A stretch of 64,000 nucleotides of DNA from contig NZ_LMFS01000001.1 in the NCBI RefSeq assembly GCF_001426945.1, positions 41,412 through 105,411 of the forward strand. Reading direction: 5' to 3'. Source of the DNA: Pseudolabrys sp. Root1462. GTDB lineage: Bacteria; Pseudomonadota; Alphaproteobacteria; Rhizobiales; Xanthobacteraceae. Of the stretch, positions 25,250-33,089 are shown one piece after another. The notes beneath the pieces are model-generated. The model ran no database searches, had not been told where the DNA came from, and was given only the letters and a program-made list of their open reading frames with translations. How positions within the stretch are numbered: the stretch's first letter is position 1; each line of letters begins with the position of its first letter. A program made the translations under genes and the position numbers.

Positions 25250-25913
25250 ATGTCGGTCTCTCCTGCCGTTGCAGATTTATGGGGTGTAATCGTGTTTCAA
25301 ACCGCAGTGGCGTTTCTTGATTGGTGCGGAGTGATCGTGTTCGCGATCTCGGGCGCTCTTGTGGCTTCGCGAAAGCAAATGGACATAGTCGGATTCGTGT
25401 TGCTGGGAACGGCCACAGGGATCGGCGGCGGAACACTCCGTGACGTTCTGCTCGGAGCTAGTCCGGTATTCTGGATCAACGCACCCATTTATCTGGTCGC
25501 GTGCGTAACTGTTTCTAGCGTTGTGTTCTTCACAGCTCACATCCCGCAGTCCCGGTACCAGTTTCTACTTTGGTTTGATGCGCTCGGCCTCGGCATTTTT
25601 GCCGTCGTCGGAGCTGAGAAGGCGCTATTAATGGGAGGCGGCCCGACGGTTGCCAATGGGAGTAATCACAGCCACCTTCGGCGGTATTTTGCGGGATCTA
25701 CTTGGAGCGGAAAACCCGGTCGTGCTTAGCCGCGAAATATACGTCACGGCAGCCCTCGCCGGCGCCGCGAGTTTCGTAGCCGGTTCTGCTGCCGGCATGC
25801 CTCGCGAAGTCGCCGTTGTCGCGGGACTACTCATCAGTTTGGTAATGCGCGGCGCCGCCATACAGCGCGGCTGGTCATTGCCCCGTTACAAATCACGCCC
25901 TGACAGTAAATGA
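25250..25913 (+). pseudogene. TRIC-type cation channel (UPF0126), frameshifted
   Basis: Two reading frames together make one TRIC/YadS-like membrane protein. The first (from the ATG at 25250, with AGGA four bases upstream) carries the first repeat: FLDWCGVIVFAISGALVASRKQMD and GIGGGTLRDVLLG. It continues to GAEKALLMGGGPTVA and then shifts. The second frame, from about 25656, carries MGVITATFGGILRDLLGAENPVVL and the last helices. The break falls between VA and MGV, where the family has two or so further residues, which fits the loss of a few bases. Either a recent pseudogene or a sequencing error. Confidence 0.75.
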
Positions 25914-25942
25914 GACCGCTTGTTCATTGGCTAAGGCCGACG

Positions 25943-26047
25943 CTAGCACTTGGACGCCGCCACGCCACGCGACGAAAGCCCGGCCATGGAGGCTCGCATG
26001 TGGCGCAGGCCGACAAAGCTAATGGATGTTTGTTTTGCGTCGGCCAT
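25943..26047 (-). pseudogene. N-terminal stub of a 3-hydroxyisobutyrate-dehydrogenase-like gene
   Basis: A 34-codon frame, eleven bases after the stop of the upstream reductase gene and with AAGGG as ribosome site. It reads like the beginning of a beta-hydroxyacid dehydrogenase (SISFVGLxHMxASMAG), but the two glycines of the GxGxxG dinucleotide-binding motif are arginines and the frame stops 13 codons later. The rest of the dehydrogenase is absent. Interpreted as a leftover of a deleted gene. Confidence 0.5.
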
Positions 26048-26058
26048 GAGATTTTCCC

Positions 26059-26619
26059 TTACGGTTGAATGTTCGCCGCGACCCACGCGGCATAAGCCTG
26101 CATGAAGCTTTCGAGAAATTTGCGCGTCCCGTCGTTCGTGAGCTTACCGGACGCGTCAAACAACTTGTCGGCGGCACCGAGATAGGCTTCCGGCTGTGCC
26201 ATAGTAGGAACGTTCAGAAACACCAGCGACTGTCGCAGATGATGATTGGCGCCAAATCCCGCGATGGCGCCCGGTGACGCGCTGACGACCGCGCCAGGTT
26301 TGCTGTTCCAGGCGTTCTTGCCATAGGGCCGCGAGCCGATGTCCAACGCATTCTTCAGTGCGGCGGGCACCGATCGATTGTGTTCCGGCGTCACAAAGAG
26401 AACCGCGTCGGATGCCTTGATCCGCTCACGAAATTCTGTCCATGCCGCAGGCGGATTTTCATCACTGTCCTGATTGTAGATCGACAAGTGCCCGATATCG
26501 ACGATGCTTAGTTTCATTCCCGCAGGCGCAAGTTCGGCGAGCGCGTTCGCCACCTTCCGGTTGATGGAATCCTTTCGGAGGCTGCCGACGATCACGGCGA
26601 CGTTGCGTGTCTTATCCAT
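26059..26619 (-). CDS. NAD(P)H-dependent FMN reductase (ChrR/YieF-like)
   Basis: A 186-residue flavodoxin-fold reductase acting on quinones, chromate or azo-like substrates. The N-terminal FMN phosphate loop GSLRKDSINRKVANAL and the second FMN contact TPEHNRSVPAALKNALD are both intact, as is the ASPGAIAG segment. A GGAAAGTG ribosome site lies before the ATG. It is followed by a dehydrogenase stub and preceded by a dioxygenase gene on the same strand, 37 bases apart. Confidence 0.88.
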   Translation of the reverse strand: MDKTRNVAVIVGSLRKDSINRKVANALAELAPAGMKLSIVDIGHLSIYNQDSDENPPAAWTEFRERIKASDAVLFVTPEHNRSVPAALKNALDIGSRPYGKNAWNSKPGAVVSASPGAIAGFGANHHLRQSLVFLNVPTMAQPEAYLGAADKLFDASGKLTNDGTRKFLESFMQAYAAWVAANIQP

Positions 26620-26656
26620 GAGGCACTTTCCTTGTTCTGGTTGAATTTGTCAGTAA

Positions 26657-27427
26657 CTATCCGATTTGCACCGACAGCATGGAGATCGACCCGCCATCGA
26701 CACCCTCGACCGGGAAGTGGATGCGGTCGCTTTGCTGTCCGGTTGCAAGCACGTAGAGCAGCGGCAGATAATGATCTGGAGTGGGGATCGAGAGCGCTGC
26801 ATCTTTCCCCAGGGTCTCGTAGTTGATGAGGGGGGTGAGGTCGCCGGTAAGGATCATATCCTTCGCCGCAGCCTCGAACCGAACCGCCCAGTCGTAAGGA
26901 TCGCGTGGATGCCGTCCCCACGCGTAAGTATGGAGATTGTGCACAAGGTTGCCGCTGCCGACGATCAGAACGCCTTCATCCCGGAGCCGCGCAAGCTTTT
27001 TGCCGACCTCAAAATGAAACGACGCAGGCTTGGTCTCATCGATGCTGATCCGTACGATCGGGATGTCTGCTGCGGGATAAACGTGCCTGAGCACCGACCA
27101 AGTCCCGTGATCCAATCCCCAAGAATTGTCGAGCTTTACCTCTAGGGGCGATAGTAGCTTCTGCACGCGGAGCGCCAGCGCGGCGTCGCCAGGAGCGGGA
27201 TATTGGATCTGATAAAGTTCCGAGGGAAATCCGCCGAAGTCGTGAATGGTCTTAGGCGCTGTCGAGATCGTCACGCCGGTTTCAGGAACGAACCAGTGTG
27301 CGGAGATGGAGAGGATTGCCTTTGGTCTTGGCGTTTCCAGTCCAATGCGCCGCCATGCTTCCGTGTAGCCATTGTTGGCAACCGCATTCATGGGATTGCC
27401 ATGACCGAAAAGGATTGCAGGCAGCAT
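26657..27427 (-). CDS. extradiol ring-cleavage dioxygenase, 4,5-DOPA dioxygenase/YgiD-like
   Basis: A 256-residue class III extradiol dioxygenase. It begins with MLPAILFGHGNPMNA, with the first metal histidine. Further landmarks are ISAHWF, WGLDHGTWSVL and GSGNLVHNLHTYAWG, giving the His residues that bind metal and act in catalysis in the DODA/YgiD group. The ATG at 27427 is chosen because an AAAAGG site is near and family members start here; the frame upstream to 27556 has no homology. Substrate unknown, likely a catechol. Possibly cotranscribed with the reductase at 26059. Confidence 0.85.
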   Translation of the reverse strand: MLPAILFGHGNPMNAVANNGYTEAWRRIGLETPRPKAILSISAHWFVPETGVTISTAPKTIHDFGGFPSELYQIQYPAPGDAALALRVQKLLSPLEVKLDNSWGLDHGTWSVLRHVYPAADIPIVRISIDETKPASFHFEVGKKLARLRDEGVLIVGSGNLVHNLHTYAWGRHPRDPYDWAVRFEAAAKDMILTGDLTPLINYETLGKDAALSIPTPDHYLPLLYVLATGQQSDRIHFPVEGVDGGSISMLSVQIG

Positions 27428-27840
27428 ATGTGGCCTTTTTACGCTGATCGATCTCCTATGTCTTCGCGTATCCTGCTTCTCGCAGCTGGCGTGAATGAAG
27501 TGACCCGCGCCCAAATAACTTACAATGTCAGCTTGATGTTTGAATTGTGCTCCCATGCTGGGGGATTAGCAACGGAGGAAACCGCTCACGCTTTCGTGAC
27601 GAAATACGATAGTTGGCGGAAGATATCGGTTGTCCGACATCTCAATTTGCATGCGAGGCTCGCCTTACCGCTGCCCGTCTTGGTGGCGTGCCTGCTTCAG
27701 CGCATATATTTTGCGTAACCTACTCGTTGGCTTGTTGTTGGCTTCGGTTCGTGTCCGGCTCAATGGTTTCTTCGACCATGGTATACAAGTTGGCTTTCGA
27801 CTAGATTGCTTACTGTGCTGAGCATTCCAAGGAGACTTCC
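27428..27840. other. intergenic stretch before the DoxX gene
   Basis: About 410 bases containing only short unsupported ORFs. It separates divergent genes (dioxygenase to the left, DoxX to the right) and must include both promoters; no specific operator was recognised. Confidence 0.4.
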
Positions 27841-28251
27841 ATGTCGCGCGCGGAACTCGTCCAGTACGGTACCTTTCTTTTGCGCCTAGCCTTGGGAACT
27901 TTGTTTTTGGCGCATGGCTCGCTCAAATTGTTCGTCTTCAAGCCCGCCGGGACGGCGGCGTATTTCCGCTCGCTCGGCCTGCCCGGTGTCGTGGGTTATC
28001 TAACGATACTGGGTGAATTAGGCGGCGGGATATTGCTAGTCTTTGGCATCGCTACAAGTCTGGTGGCGATCGCGCTCGTGCCGCTCATCATAGGCACAAT
28101 TGTTATGGTGCACGGCTCTAAGGGCTGGATGTTTTCCAACGAAGGTGGCGGATGGGAATTTCCGGCTTTCTGGGCGTTGGCCCTCGTAGTCCAAGCGTTG
28201 CTTGGCAGCGGCGCTTATTCACTTGGGCAGATGTTCAATATTGGTTGGTAG
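27841..28251 (+). CDS. DoxX family membrane protein
   Basis: A 136-residue protein with four hydrophobic helices and the DoxX pattern LRLALGTLFLAHGSLKLF, followed by GELGGGILLVFGI and VMVHGSKGW. DoxX-type proteins are associated with membrane redox and oxidative-stress functions. A perfect AAGGAG lies seven bases before the ATG. Monocistronic as far as can be seen. Confidence 0.87.
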   Translation: MSRAELVQYGTFLLRLALGTLFLAHGSLKLFVFKPAGTAAYFRSLGLPGVVGYLTILGELGGGILLVFGIATSLVAIALVPLIIGTIVMVHGSKGWMFSNEGGGWEFPAFWALALVVQALLGSGAYSLGQMFNIGW

Positions 28252-28355
28252 TGACTGTCGACCAATAGGTTCAGTTACCTCGACGAGGCGATGTGGCCTT
28301 GCGAAGTAAGGTAAACAATGTCCAGCCTCGATATCTTGGGTTGGGTGCTTCTGAA

Positions 28356-28781
28356 CTAAACGGACCGACGAGCTAGCAGGTCGCGAATTTCTTCAAGCAG
28401 CTTTTCGGTGGGGCTCGGCGGTGCGGGAGCCGAAGGTTGAGCTTCTTCCTTTTTCTTCATTTTGTTGATGCCTTGAATCGCTAGAAACAAGACGAACGCG
28501 ATAATCAAGAAGTTCAGTGTGGCGGTGATGAAGCTGCCATAAGCCAAGACCGCTCCTGCCTTCTTTGCATCGGCGAGCGGCATACCGGTTTTAACCGCCG
28601 CGCTCAGTGGCGTGTAGTAATTCGAAAAATCGAGGCCGCCTGTGATCGCGCCGATCACCGGCATGATTATGTCGCCTACTATCGAAGATACGATTGCTCC
28701 AAAGGCCGCGCCAATGATAACACCGACCGCGAGATCAACGACATTTCCTCGCAAGGCAAATTTTTTGAACTCAGCTAGCAT
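28356..28781 (-). CDS. mscL: large-conductance mechanosensitive channel MscL
   Basis: A 141-residue osmotic-safety channel. The N-terminal helix and TM1 ([28 protein letters not shown]), the periplasmic loop, TM2 ([19 protein letters not shown]) and the C-terminal helix bundle ([16 protein letters not shown]) are all present. The ATG at 28781 is chosen over 28799 because a GAGGAG site ends six bases before it and it gives the standard MscL N-terminus. Slightly longer C-terminal linker than E. coli. Confidence 0.95.
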   Translation of the reverse strand: MLAEFKKFALRGNVVDLAVGVIIGAAFGAIVSSIVGDIIMPVIGAITGGLDFSNYYTPLSAAVKTGMPLADAKKAGAVLAYGSFITATLNFLIIAFVLFLAIQGINKMKKKEEAQPSAPAPPSPTEKLLEEIRDLLARRSV

Positions 28782-29094
28782 CTCAATCTCCTCTCCCAAA
28801 AGGGTTGGATTGCCTCAGAAAAACTTTCCACTCTTCAGGCGTGGCTAGATTGAAGGCTACGCTTGCACGGAACTATTGTCGATAAGGCCTCCTTGAACCC
28901 GATATTGCGGGCGCTCTTATGCCCGTAACCGCCTATCTGGCCGGTCAACGCTTGGCTAAACGCATTCTGCAAAAAATGATTGCCCGAGCTGGCTGAATGG
29001 TCAGAATAAGAAGGTGACAGTCATGCTGACTGACGATAGCGCCTGATCCTGGAAATCGGAAATTGAAGGACTTATCAACCCAAGGAGAATAGCG
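28782..29094. other. intergenic region between mscL and a PsiF-like gene
   Basis: About 310 bases with no supported gene. It holds the divergent promoters of the two neighbours; I see no operator or RNA structure that I can name. Confidence 0.4.
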
Positions 29095-29334
29095 ATGAAA
29101 GGACTTGTTCTTACGGTCGCCTTCGTATTGGCCTCAAGCGCCGCATTTGCGGATTCATGTAAAATCGAAGCGGGCAATAAGAAGCTTGCCGGTGCGGCAA
29201 TGAACAGCTTCATGAAAAAGTGCGAGACCGATGCCGCAGCGTCCTGCGACAAAGCTGCGGCCGAGAAAAAATTGGCTGGAGCTGCAAAGACCAGCTTTAC
29301 TACTAAATGCGTCAAAGACGCTGTCGGCAGTTGA
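29095..29334 (+). CDS. small secreted PsiF-repeat protein
   Basis: A 79-residue exported protein with a signal peptide (cleavage after AFA, about residue 19) and two copies of a Cys-bounded repeat, CKIEAGNKKLAGAAMNSFMKKC and the matching CDKAAAEKKLAGAAKTSF unit. The pattern is that of the phosphate-starvation-inducible PsiF repeat, whose role is unknown. CAAGGAGA precedes the ATG and a strong terminator follows. Confidence 0.82.
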   Translation: MKGLVLTVAFVLASSAAFADSCKIEAGNKKLAGAAMNSFMKKCETDAAASCDKAAAEKKLAGAAKTSFTTKCVKDAVGS

Positions 29335-29351
29335 ACGTAATCGTTATGAAG

Positions 29352-29390
29352 TTGACCCCAGCGGGTGAGCTCGTTGGGGTCAATTTTTAT
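29352..29390 (+). terminator. rho-independent terminator
   Basis: A perfect 9-bp stem TTGACCCCA / TGGGGTCAA around a 14-base loop, followed by TTTTTATCC, directly after the PsiF-like gene. Confidence 0.8.
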
Positions 29391-29556
29391 CCAAATGGTA
29401 AAGGATAATAGCCATTCCTCTCAGCGGAGATTGATAGCAGTGCAACTTCATGCGTGAGAACATTAAGCCGAAACTCTACGGCATGAACAGCAGTAATGAT
29501 AAATGGGAGGCGATGATCTATTCCTCGTCTTTTCGAATTTGACGGCCAATCTCGTC

Positions 29557-29697
29557 TTATCCGCGTTGCGCGCTGTAGAAGAGCAAAAACATCAGCCCGC
29601 AGCCTATGACGATAGTAACGAAAATACCCCCGACCATTGAGCCTATCGCAAATCCACTTATCTCGACGTCGCCTGCGCTGTTCTAGCCGACGATCAT
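29557..29697 (-). pseudogene. small single-pass membrane protein gene interrupted by an amber codon
   Basis: An ATG at 29697 stands six bases after a GAGGGG ribosome site, but codon 5 is TAG. Beyond it the frame continues for 41 codons and encodes a convincing hydrophobic helix (MVGGIFVTIVIGCGLMFLLF) ending YSAQRG. The parts read as one small membrane protein with a nonsense mutation; translation might also restart at the ATG at 29637, giving 26 residues. Low certainty because the protein is so short. Confidence 0.35.
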
Positions 29698-29727
29698 AGG
29701 CCGCCCCCTCTTTCGTTTCGCGGGCTT

Positions 29728-29988
29728 TTAGCTCGAATTCGCCACACCGTTGGCGCCCCCAACCTGCAGGACGGTCAACGAACGCCAGCCGCCGGTAGGC
29801 GTCTCCCATTCGATCGATTGCCCGACCGATAGGCCGATTAGCGCCGCGCCGACCGGCGAGAGGACCGAGAGCTTGCCGTCGGCGAGGTCAGCCTGGTCGG
29901 GATAAACGAGGTTAAGCTGAGCGATGCTGTACGGACCAATATGAAGAAAGACAGCGATCCTGTCGTAATCGCGGAAGAAGTGGTCGCT
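29728..29988 (-). pseudogene. Rnk/GreA-GreB C-terminal domain remnant
   Basis: Reading leftwards from a TGA at 29989, the frame gives FFRDYDR ... LVYPDQADLADGKLSVLSP, then VGAALIGLSVGQSIEWETP and SLTVLQV: the C-terminal half of an Rnk (nucleoside diphosphate kinase regulator)/GreA-like protein. The N-terminal coiled-coil half is missing and there is no usable start codon, so it is a decayed copy. Confidence 0.6.
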
Positions 29989-30357
29989 TCACTTACAAGG
30001 CCGTGATTGCAGGCGCACCACAGCGACGGCTTGAATATTGCAGAGTACTCGCGGCGGCTAAATAGCTTTGAATGTCGCCTTCTGGCACTTAGCCGACAAA
30101 CCGACCCCGTCCGAATTTGTCGCCTTTTGGACCAACAGCAGACAAAGGGCTGAGCAGGGTACTCAACAGATGCGTAGCGAATGACCCATGAGCGACAAAA
30201 TGGCCGCCATACTAAGGGCGAACTATTCCAAGTTCCGAGGAACCCATAATGTCGCGCTGAAAATTATATCGTAATTTCAATAACATAATAGTTCGCAGTT
30301 TTATTCCGACTGGCGCGCCATTTAAGTCAGATGCTTCGCAAGCCGACGCTTGCTCCC
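29989..30357. other. non-coding stretch before the MerR gene end
   Basis: About 370 bases where no gene can be supported. An AT-rich patch (about 30262-30306) stands out from the surrounding GC-rich DNA. It may hold further decayed sequence of the Rnk-like gene. Confidence 0.4.
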
Positions 30358-30819
30358 TTAAGCGGCTGTCAGCGGCCGTCGCCTCTGGCCTCGCTTCTTG
30401 AGCAGTTCAGCCTTTCGCGCGCGTCCGCCGCGCTTGCCTGCCACGTCAACGAGCCGCCGGAAGGTGGGGCACTCCATATGCGAAGGCGCGGGGCATTCCG
30501 CGACATGTCGGAGCGTGTCGCGCAGCGCAGCCAATTCGCGTATCTGACGATCAAGCTCATCAGCCCTCTTTCGCAGTGTCTTGCGCGGAATTTGCGGAAG
30601 TCCATTGCGGCCGAACATGCCGGCGATCTCGTGAAGCGAGAAACCCGCGGATTTTCCCATGGCGATCAGCTTCAGCTGTAACAGCACCTCCGGCGAAAAC
30701 TGCCGACGCAGCCCGTGCCGTGCAACTGAACAGATCAGCCCGGCCTCCTCGTAGTAGCGCAGCGCCGACGGCTTGATACCGCTCCTTGCGGCAACCTCTC
30801 CAATATCCAGCAGCTTCAC
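30358..30819 (-). CDS. MerR-family transcriptional regulator with C-x7-C effector motif
   Basis: A regulator of about 153 residues. The winged helix starts with LLDIGEVAARSG and SALRYYEEAGLI, followed by the dimer helix (LRKRADELDRQIRELAALRD) and an effector end CPAPSHMECP, with two cysteines seven residues apart, as in CueR-type metal sensors, not the four-cysteine cluster of SoxR. The tail is strongly basic (KKRGQRRRPL). A GTG start at 30819 is chosen: it gives the family N-terminus and has GAGG eight bases upstream; the frame further up runs into the promoter region. Divergent to an MFS gene that it probably controls. Confidence 0.82.
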   Translation of the reverse strand: MKLLDIGEVAARSGIKPSALRYYEEAGLICSVARHGLRRQFSPEVLLQLKLIAMGKSAGFSLHEIAGMFGRNGLPQIPRKTLRKRADELDRQIRELAALRDTLRHVAECPAPSHMECPTFRRLVDVAGKRGGRARKAELLKKRGQRRRPLTAA

Positions 30820-30825
30820 GCTTGA

Positions 30826-30843
30826 CCTCAAGTTGACTTGAAG
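30826..30843 (+). promoter_or_regulatory. SoxR/MerR-type operator in divergent promoter
   Basis: CCTCAAGTTGACTTGAAG is an 18-base near-palindrome very close to the SoxR box CCTCAAGTTAACTTGAGG. A TTGACC (30822) and CAGGGT (30847) lie 19 bases apart around it, the long spacer typical of promoters twisted by MerR-family activators. Confidence 0.65.
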
Positions 30844-30888
30844 TGGCAGGGTGCCCGCAGACCCGCATTTGGGCAAGAGGGCACGAGC

Positions 30889-32139
30889 ATGGAAAAGGTG
30901 GAATCTCCCGCAACGACGGCGTCTTCAGCCGGTATCACCATCGCACTCTCCCTTGCGATGCTCCTGGCCTCGCTTGGCACCAGCATAGTCAATATTGCGC
31001 TGCCAATACTGGCTGAGGCGTTCGCGGCGCCGTTCTCCGAAGTTCAGGCGGCCGTCGTCGCCTATCTGGCGGCTCTAACGATCTCGGTGGTGGTCGCCGG
31101 GCGGTTCGGCGACAGCCGCGGGTTAAAGCCCATGCTTGTTGCCGGGCTTGTCATCTTCGCTATTGGAGCGTTGCTGTGCGCGATCGCGCCAAGTCTGTGG
31201 TTTCTGGTCGCTGCGCGGACTCTGCAAGGCATCGGCGCTGCTTTCCTGATGACGCTTTCAATGGCCCTGATGCGACAGACCGCGACCGAAGCGCGTGTCG
31301 GGCGGGCGATGGGTCTGCTTGGTACCGTATCGGCGGTCGGGACGGCGCTTGGACCCGCGCTCGGCGGTTTGCTGATCTCGGTGACGGGGTGGCGCGGCAT
31401 CTTCTGGTTACAAGTCTGCCTGACGGTTCTTGCGCTGATCGCCGTCGTCACCACGCTCCCGAACACGCGCCGAAAAAACGGGCCATCCGCCAGCTTGCGC
31501 TCGGTAGTCGATCGAGGCCTCGCGCCAAACATCCTCGTCAACATGCTCGTGGCTGCCGTCATGATGACGACACTGGTGGTTGGTCCCTTCTATCTCAGCC
31601 GTGGCCTCGGCTTGGAAGCAGGAGAGGTCGGATTGATCATGGCGGTTGGCCCTGCCATTTCAATCTTCAGTGGGGTCCCGTCCGGTCGGCTTGTCGATTC
31701 CTGCGGAAGCCGCCGCATACTCGCCGCCGGGCTGATCCTGCTCACTGCCGGATCCTTCTTGCTCGCGCTCATGCCGAACATGGTGGGTGTCGTCGGCTAT
31801 CTGGTGTCCATTTTCGTGCTGACCCCCGGCTACCAGCTCTTTCAGGCCGCTAACAACACCGAAGCACTCGCGGATGTGCCCAAGGAAAGACATGGAACAG
31901 TCTCGGGCGTTCTCAACCTGTCGCGCAACATAGGCCTGATCGCGGGCGCATCAATCATGGCCAGCATCTTCGCCATCGGTGTCGGAACTGGAGAGTTCAC
32001 TAACGCCACCGCCCCGGATATCGCCGCAGGGATGCGCCTGACTTTCCTGATCGCCGGCGCAGTAATGCTCGGAGCAATCGGCATCGCAGTTGCACCGAGC
32101 AATCTCGCGAAAAGAAGTCCGGAGAGTATGAGCGGATGA
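30889..32139 (+). CDS. MFS drug/metabolite exporter (DHA-type)
   Basis: A 416-residue major-facilitator transporter with about twelve helices. The antiporter-type signatures are seen: AGRFGDSRGLKPML after helix 2 and GPALGGLLISVTGWRGIFWLQ in helix 5. The ATG at 30889 follows an AGAGGG site; the frame is open upstream but overlaps the MerR operator. The divergent MerR regulator suggests expression in response to a thiol-reactive compound or metal (inference). Substrate unknown. Confidence 0.85.
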   Translation: MEKVESPATTASSAGITIALSLAMLLASLGTSIVNIALPILAEAFAAPFSEVQAAVVAYLAALTISVVVAGRFGDSRGLKPMLVAGLVIFAIGALLCAIAPSLWFLVAARTLQGIGAAFLMTLSMALMRQTATEARVGRAMGLLGTVSAVGTALGPALGGLLISVTGWRGIFWLQVCLTVLALIAVVTTLPNTRRKNGPSASLRSVVDRGLAPNILVNMLVAAVMMTTLVVGPFYLSRGLGLEAGEVGLIMAVGPAISIFSGVPSGRLVDSCGSRRILAAGLILLTAGSFLLALMPNMVGVVGYLVSIFVLTPGYQLFQAANNTEALADVPKERHGTVSGVLNLSRNIGLIAGASIMASIFAIGVGTGEFTNATAPDIAAGMRLTFLIAGAVMLGAIGIAVAPSNLAKRSPESMSG

Positions 32140-32223
32140 ACGATCTGGAATGATCCGGAAGCGTTCAGAGGACCTGAGCCGGTAGGTCCGGCGCAGTTCG
32201 CCTGGATCCCGTGATTGGCTTCG

Positions 32224-32913
32224 TTAGCGCTTTCGCAGGCTGCGGATCATCGACAGCTTGACGGCCAGAACATGCTGGCGCATCTGGCTCTCGGCCTCTC
32301 GCGGCTCGCGGCCGAGGATCGCCTCGTATATTCGATGATGCGATTCATGGCGCTTGCGTATGTCGTCCAATTCGAATGCCATCACATTGTGAGCGGAAGC
32401 CTGTGGCATGCGCTGGCAAAGCCGCACGACCTCCTGGATCAGACTGGATCCCGCCGCCTCGAATATCGCACGGTGGAAGGACTGATTGACGGCGGCATAG
32501 GCGGTCCGCTGCGCCTCGGCTGATGAGCGCCTCTGCAGCACCACGTCGCCCTCCGCCAGGATTTGCTCCAGTCGCTGCCGAACTTCATCGGTCACTCCCC
32601 GCTCGGCCGCCAGCCTCGCCGCCAGTCCTTCTGCAAGCGAGCGCATCTCAAAGGCGTCGATGATGTCAGAGACCGGGAATTCGCGAACGGTGAAACCCTT
32701 GTTGGGTGTGTGATGCAACAGGCCCTCGCCGGCCAGCATCTGGAGTGCGGCGCGAACCGGTGTGCGCGAGACCTTGAGTTCTTCGCTCAGGCGGACTTCG
32801 TTCAAGCGGCTGCCGAGCTTGAACTTTCCGTCGAGCAGGCGCTGACGCAGGTGCTCGAGGAGCCAAGCCCCCTGGCGCTTGGTTTTGCGGTCGATCATCG
32901 CGCTTCTTGCCAT
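32224..32913 (-). CDS. GntR-family transcriptional regulator, FCD domain (left end of catabolic island)
   Basis: A repressor of about 229 residues: an N-terminal winged helix (LNEVRLSEELKVSRTPVRAAL) and a C-terminal FCD helical effector domain with metal-type residues (ESHHRIYEAI). It is closely similar to the regulator at 56115, sharing RLNEVRLS, VSRTPVRAALQ, LAGEGLL and HHRIYEAI, so the two are paralogs. It is divergent to the rightward catabolic operon; TGTATACA-type sites lie between. Start uncertain: ATGs at 32913 and 32898 are possible and neither has a good ribosome site. Confidence 0.87.
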   Translation of the reverse strand: MARSAMIDRKTKRQGAWLLEHLRQRLLDGKFKLGSRLNEVRLSEELKVSRTPVRAALQMLAGEGLLHHTPNKGFTVREFPVSDIIDAFEMRSLAEGLAARLAAERGVTDEVRQRLEQILAEGDVVLQRRSSAEAQRTAYAAVNQSFHRAIFEAAGSSLIQEVVRLCQRMPQASAHNVMAFELDDIRKRHESHHRIYEAILGREPREAESQMRQHVLAVKLSMIRSLRKR

Positions 32914-33035
32914 GTTGATAGGCACCGCCGCCCGGCTCGTGGTCGTCCGCCGCCAATCTCGATTCGCCCACCATATGCGCGGTCCTGCCTGTCGCATAGG
33001 CATATCTGCATACAAACAGTCATTGACGATGGCAA

Positions 33036-33077
33036 AGTGTGTACACTAGGCTGCATTGAAACAATGAATGTATACAG
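33036..33077. promoter_or_regulatory. paired TGTATACA-type operators before the rightward catabolic operon
   Basis: Two related sites lie between the GntR gene and the FAH gene: AGTGTGTACACT (33036-33047) and ATGTATACAG (33068-33077). Matching sites occur at the other end of the island (55957-55970, 56083-56095). They are probably bound by one or both GntR/FCD repressors; the second site ends 12 bases before the FAH start codon, a good place for repression. Confidence 0.55.
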
Positions 33078-33089
33078 CTTGGTTGTGCC

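Noticed and set aside
29387-29809. 140-codon minus-strand ORF
   Set aside because: Arg-rich product without motif; the same region reads in other frames as the Rnk-like remnant and a small membrane protein.
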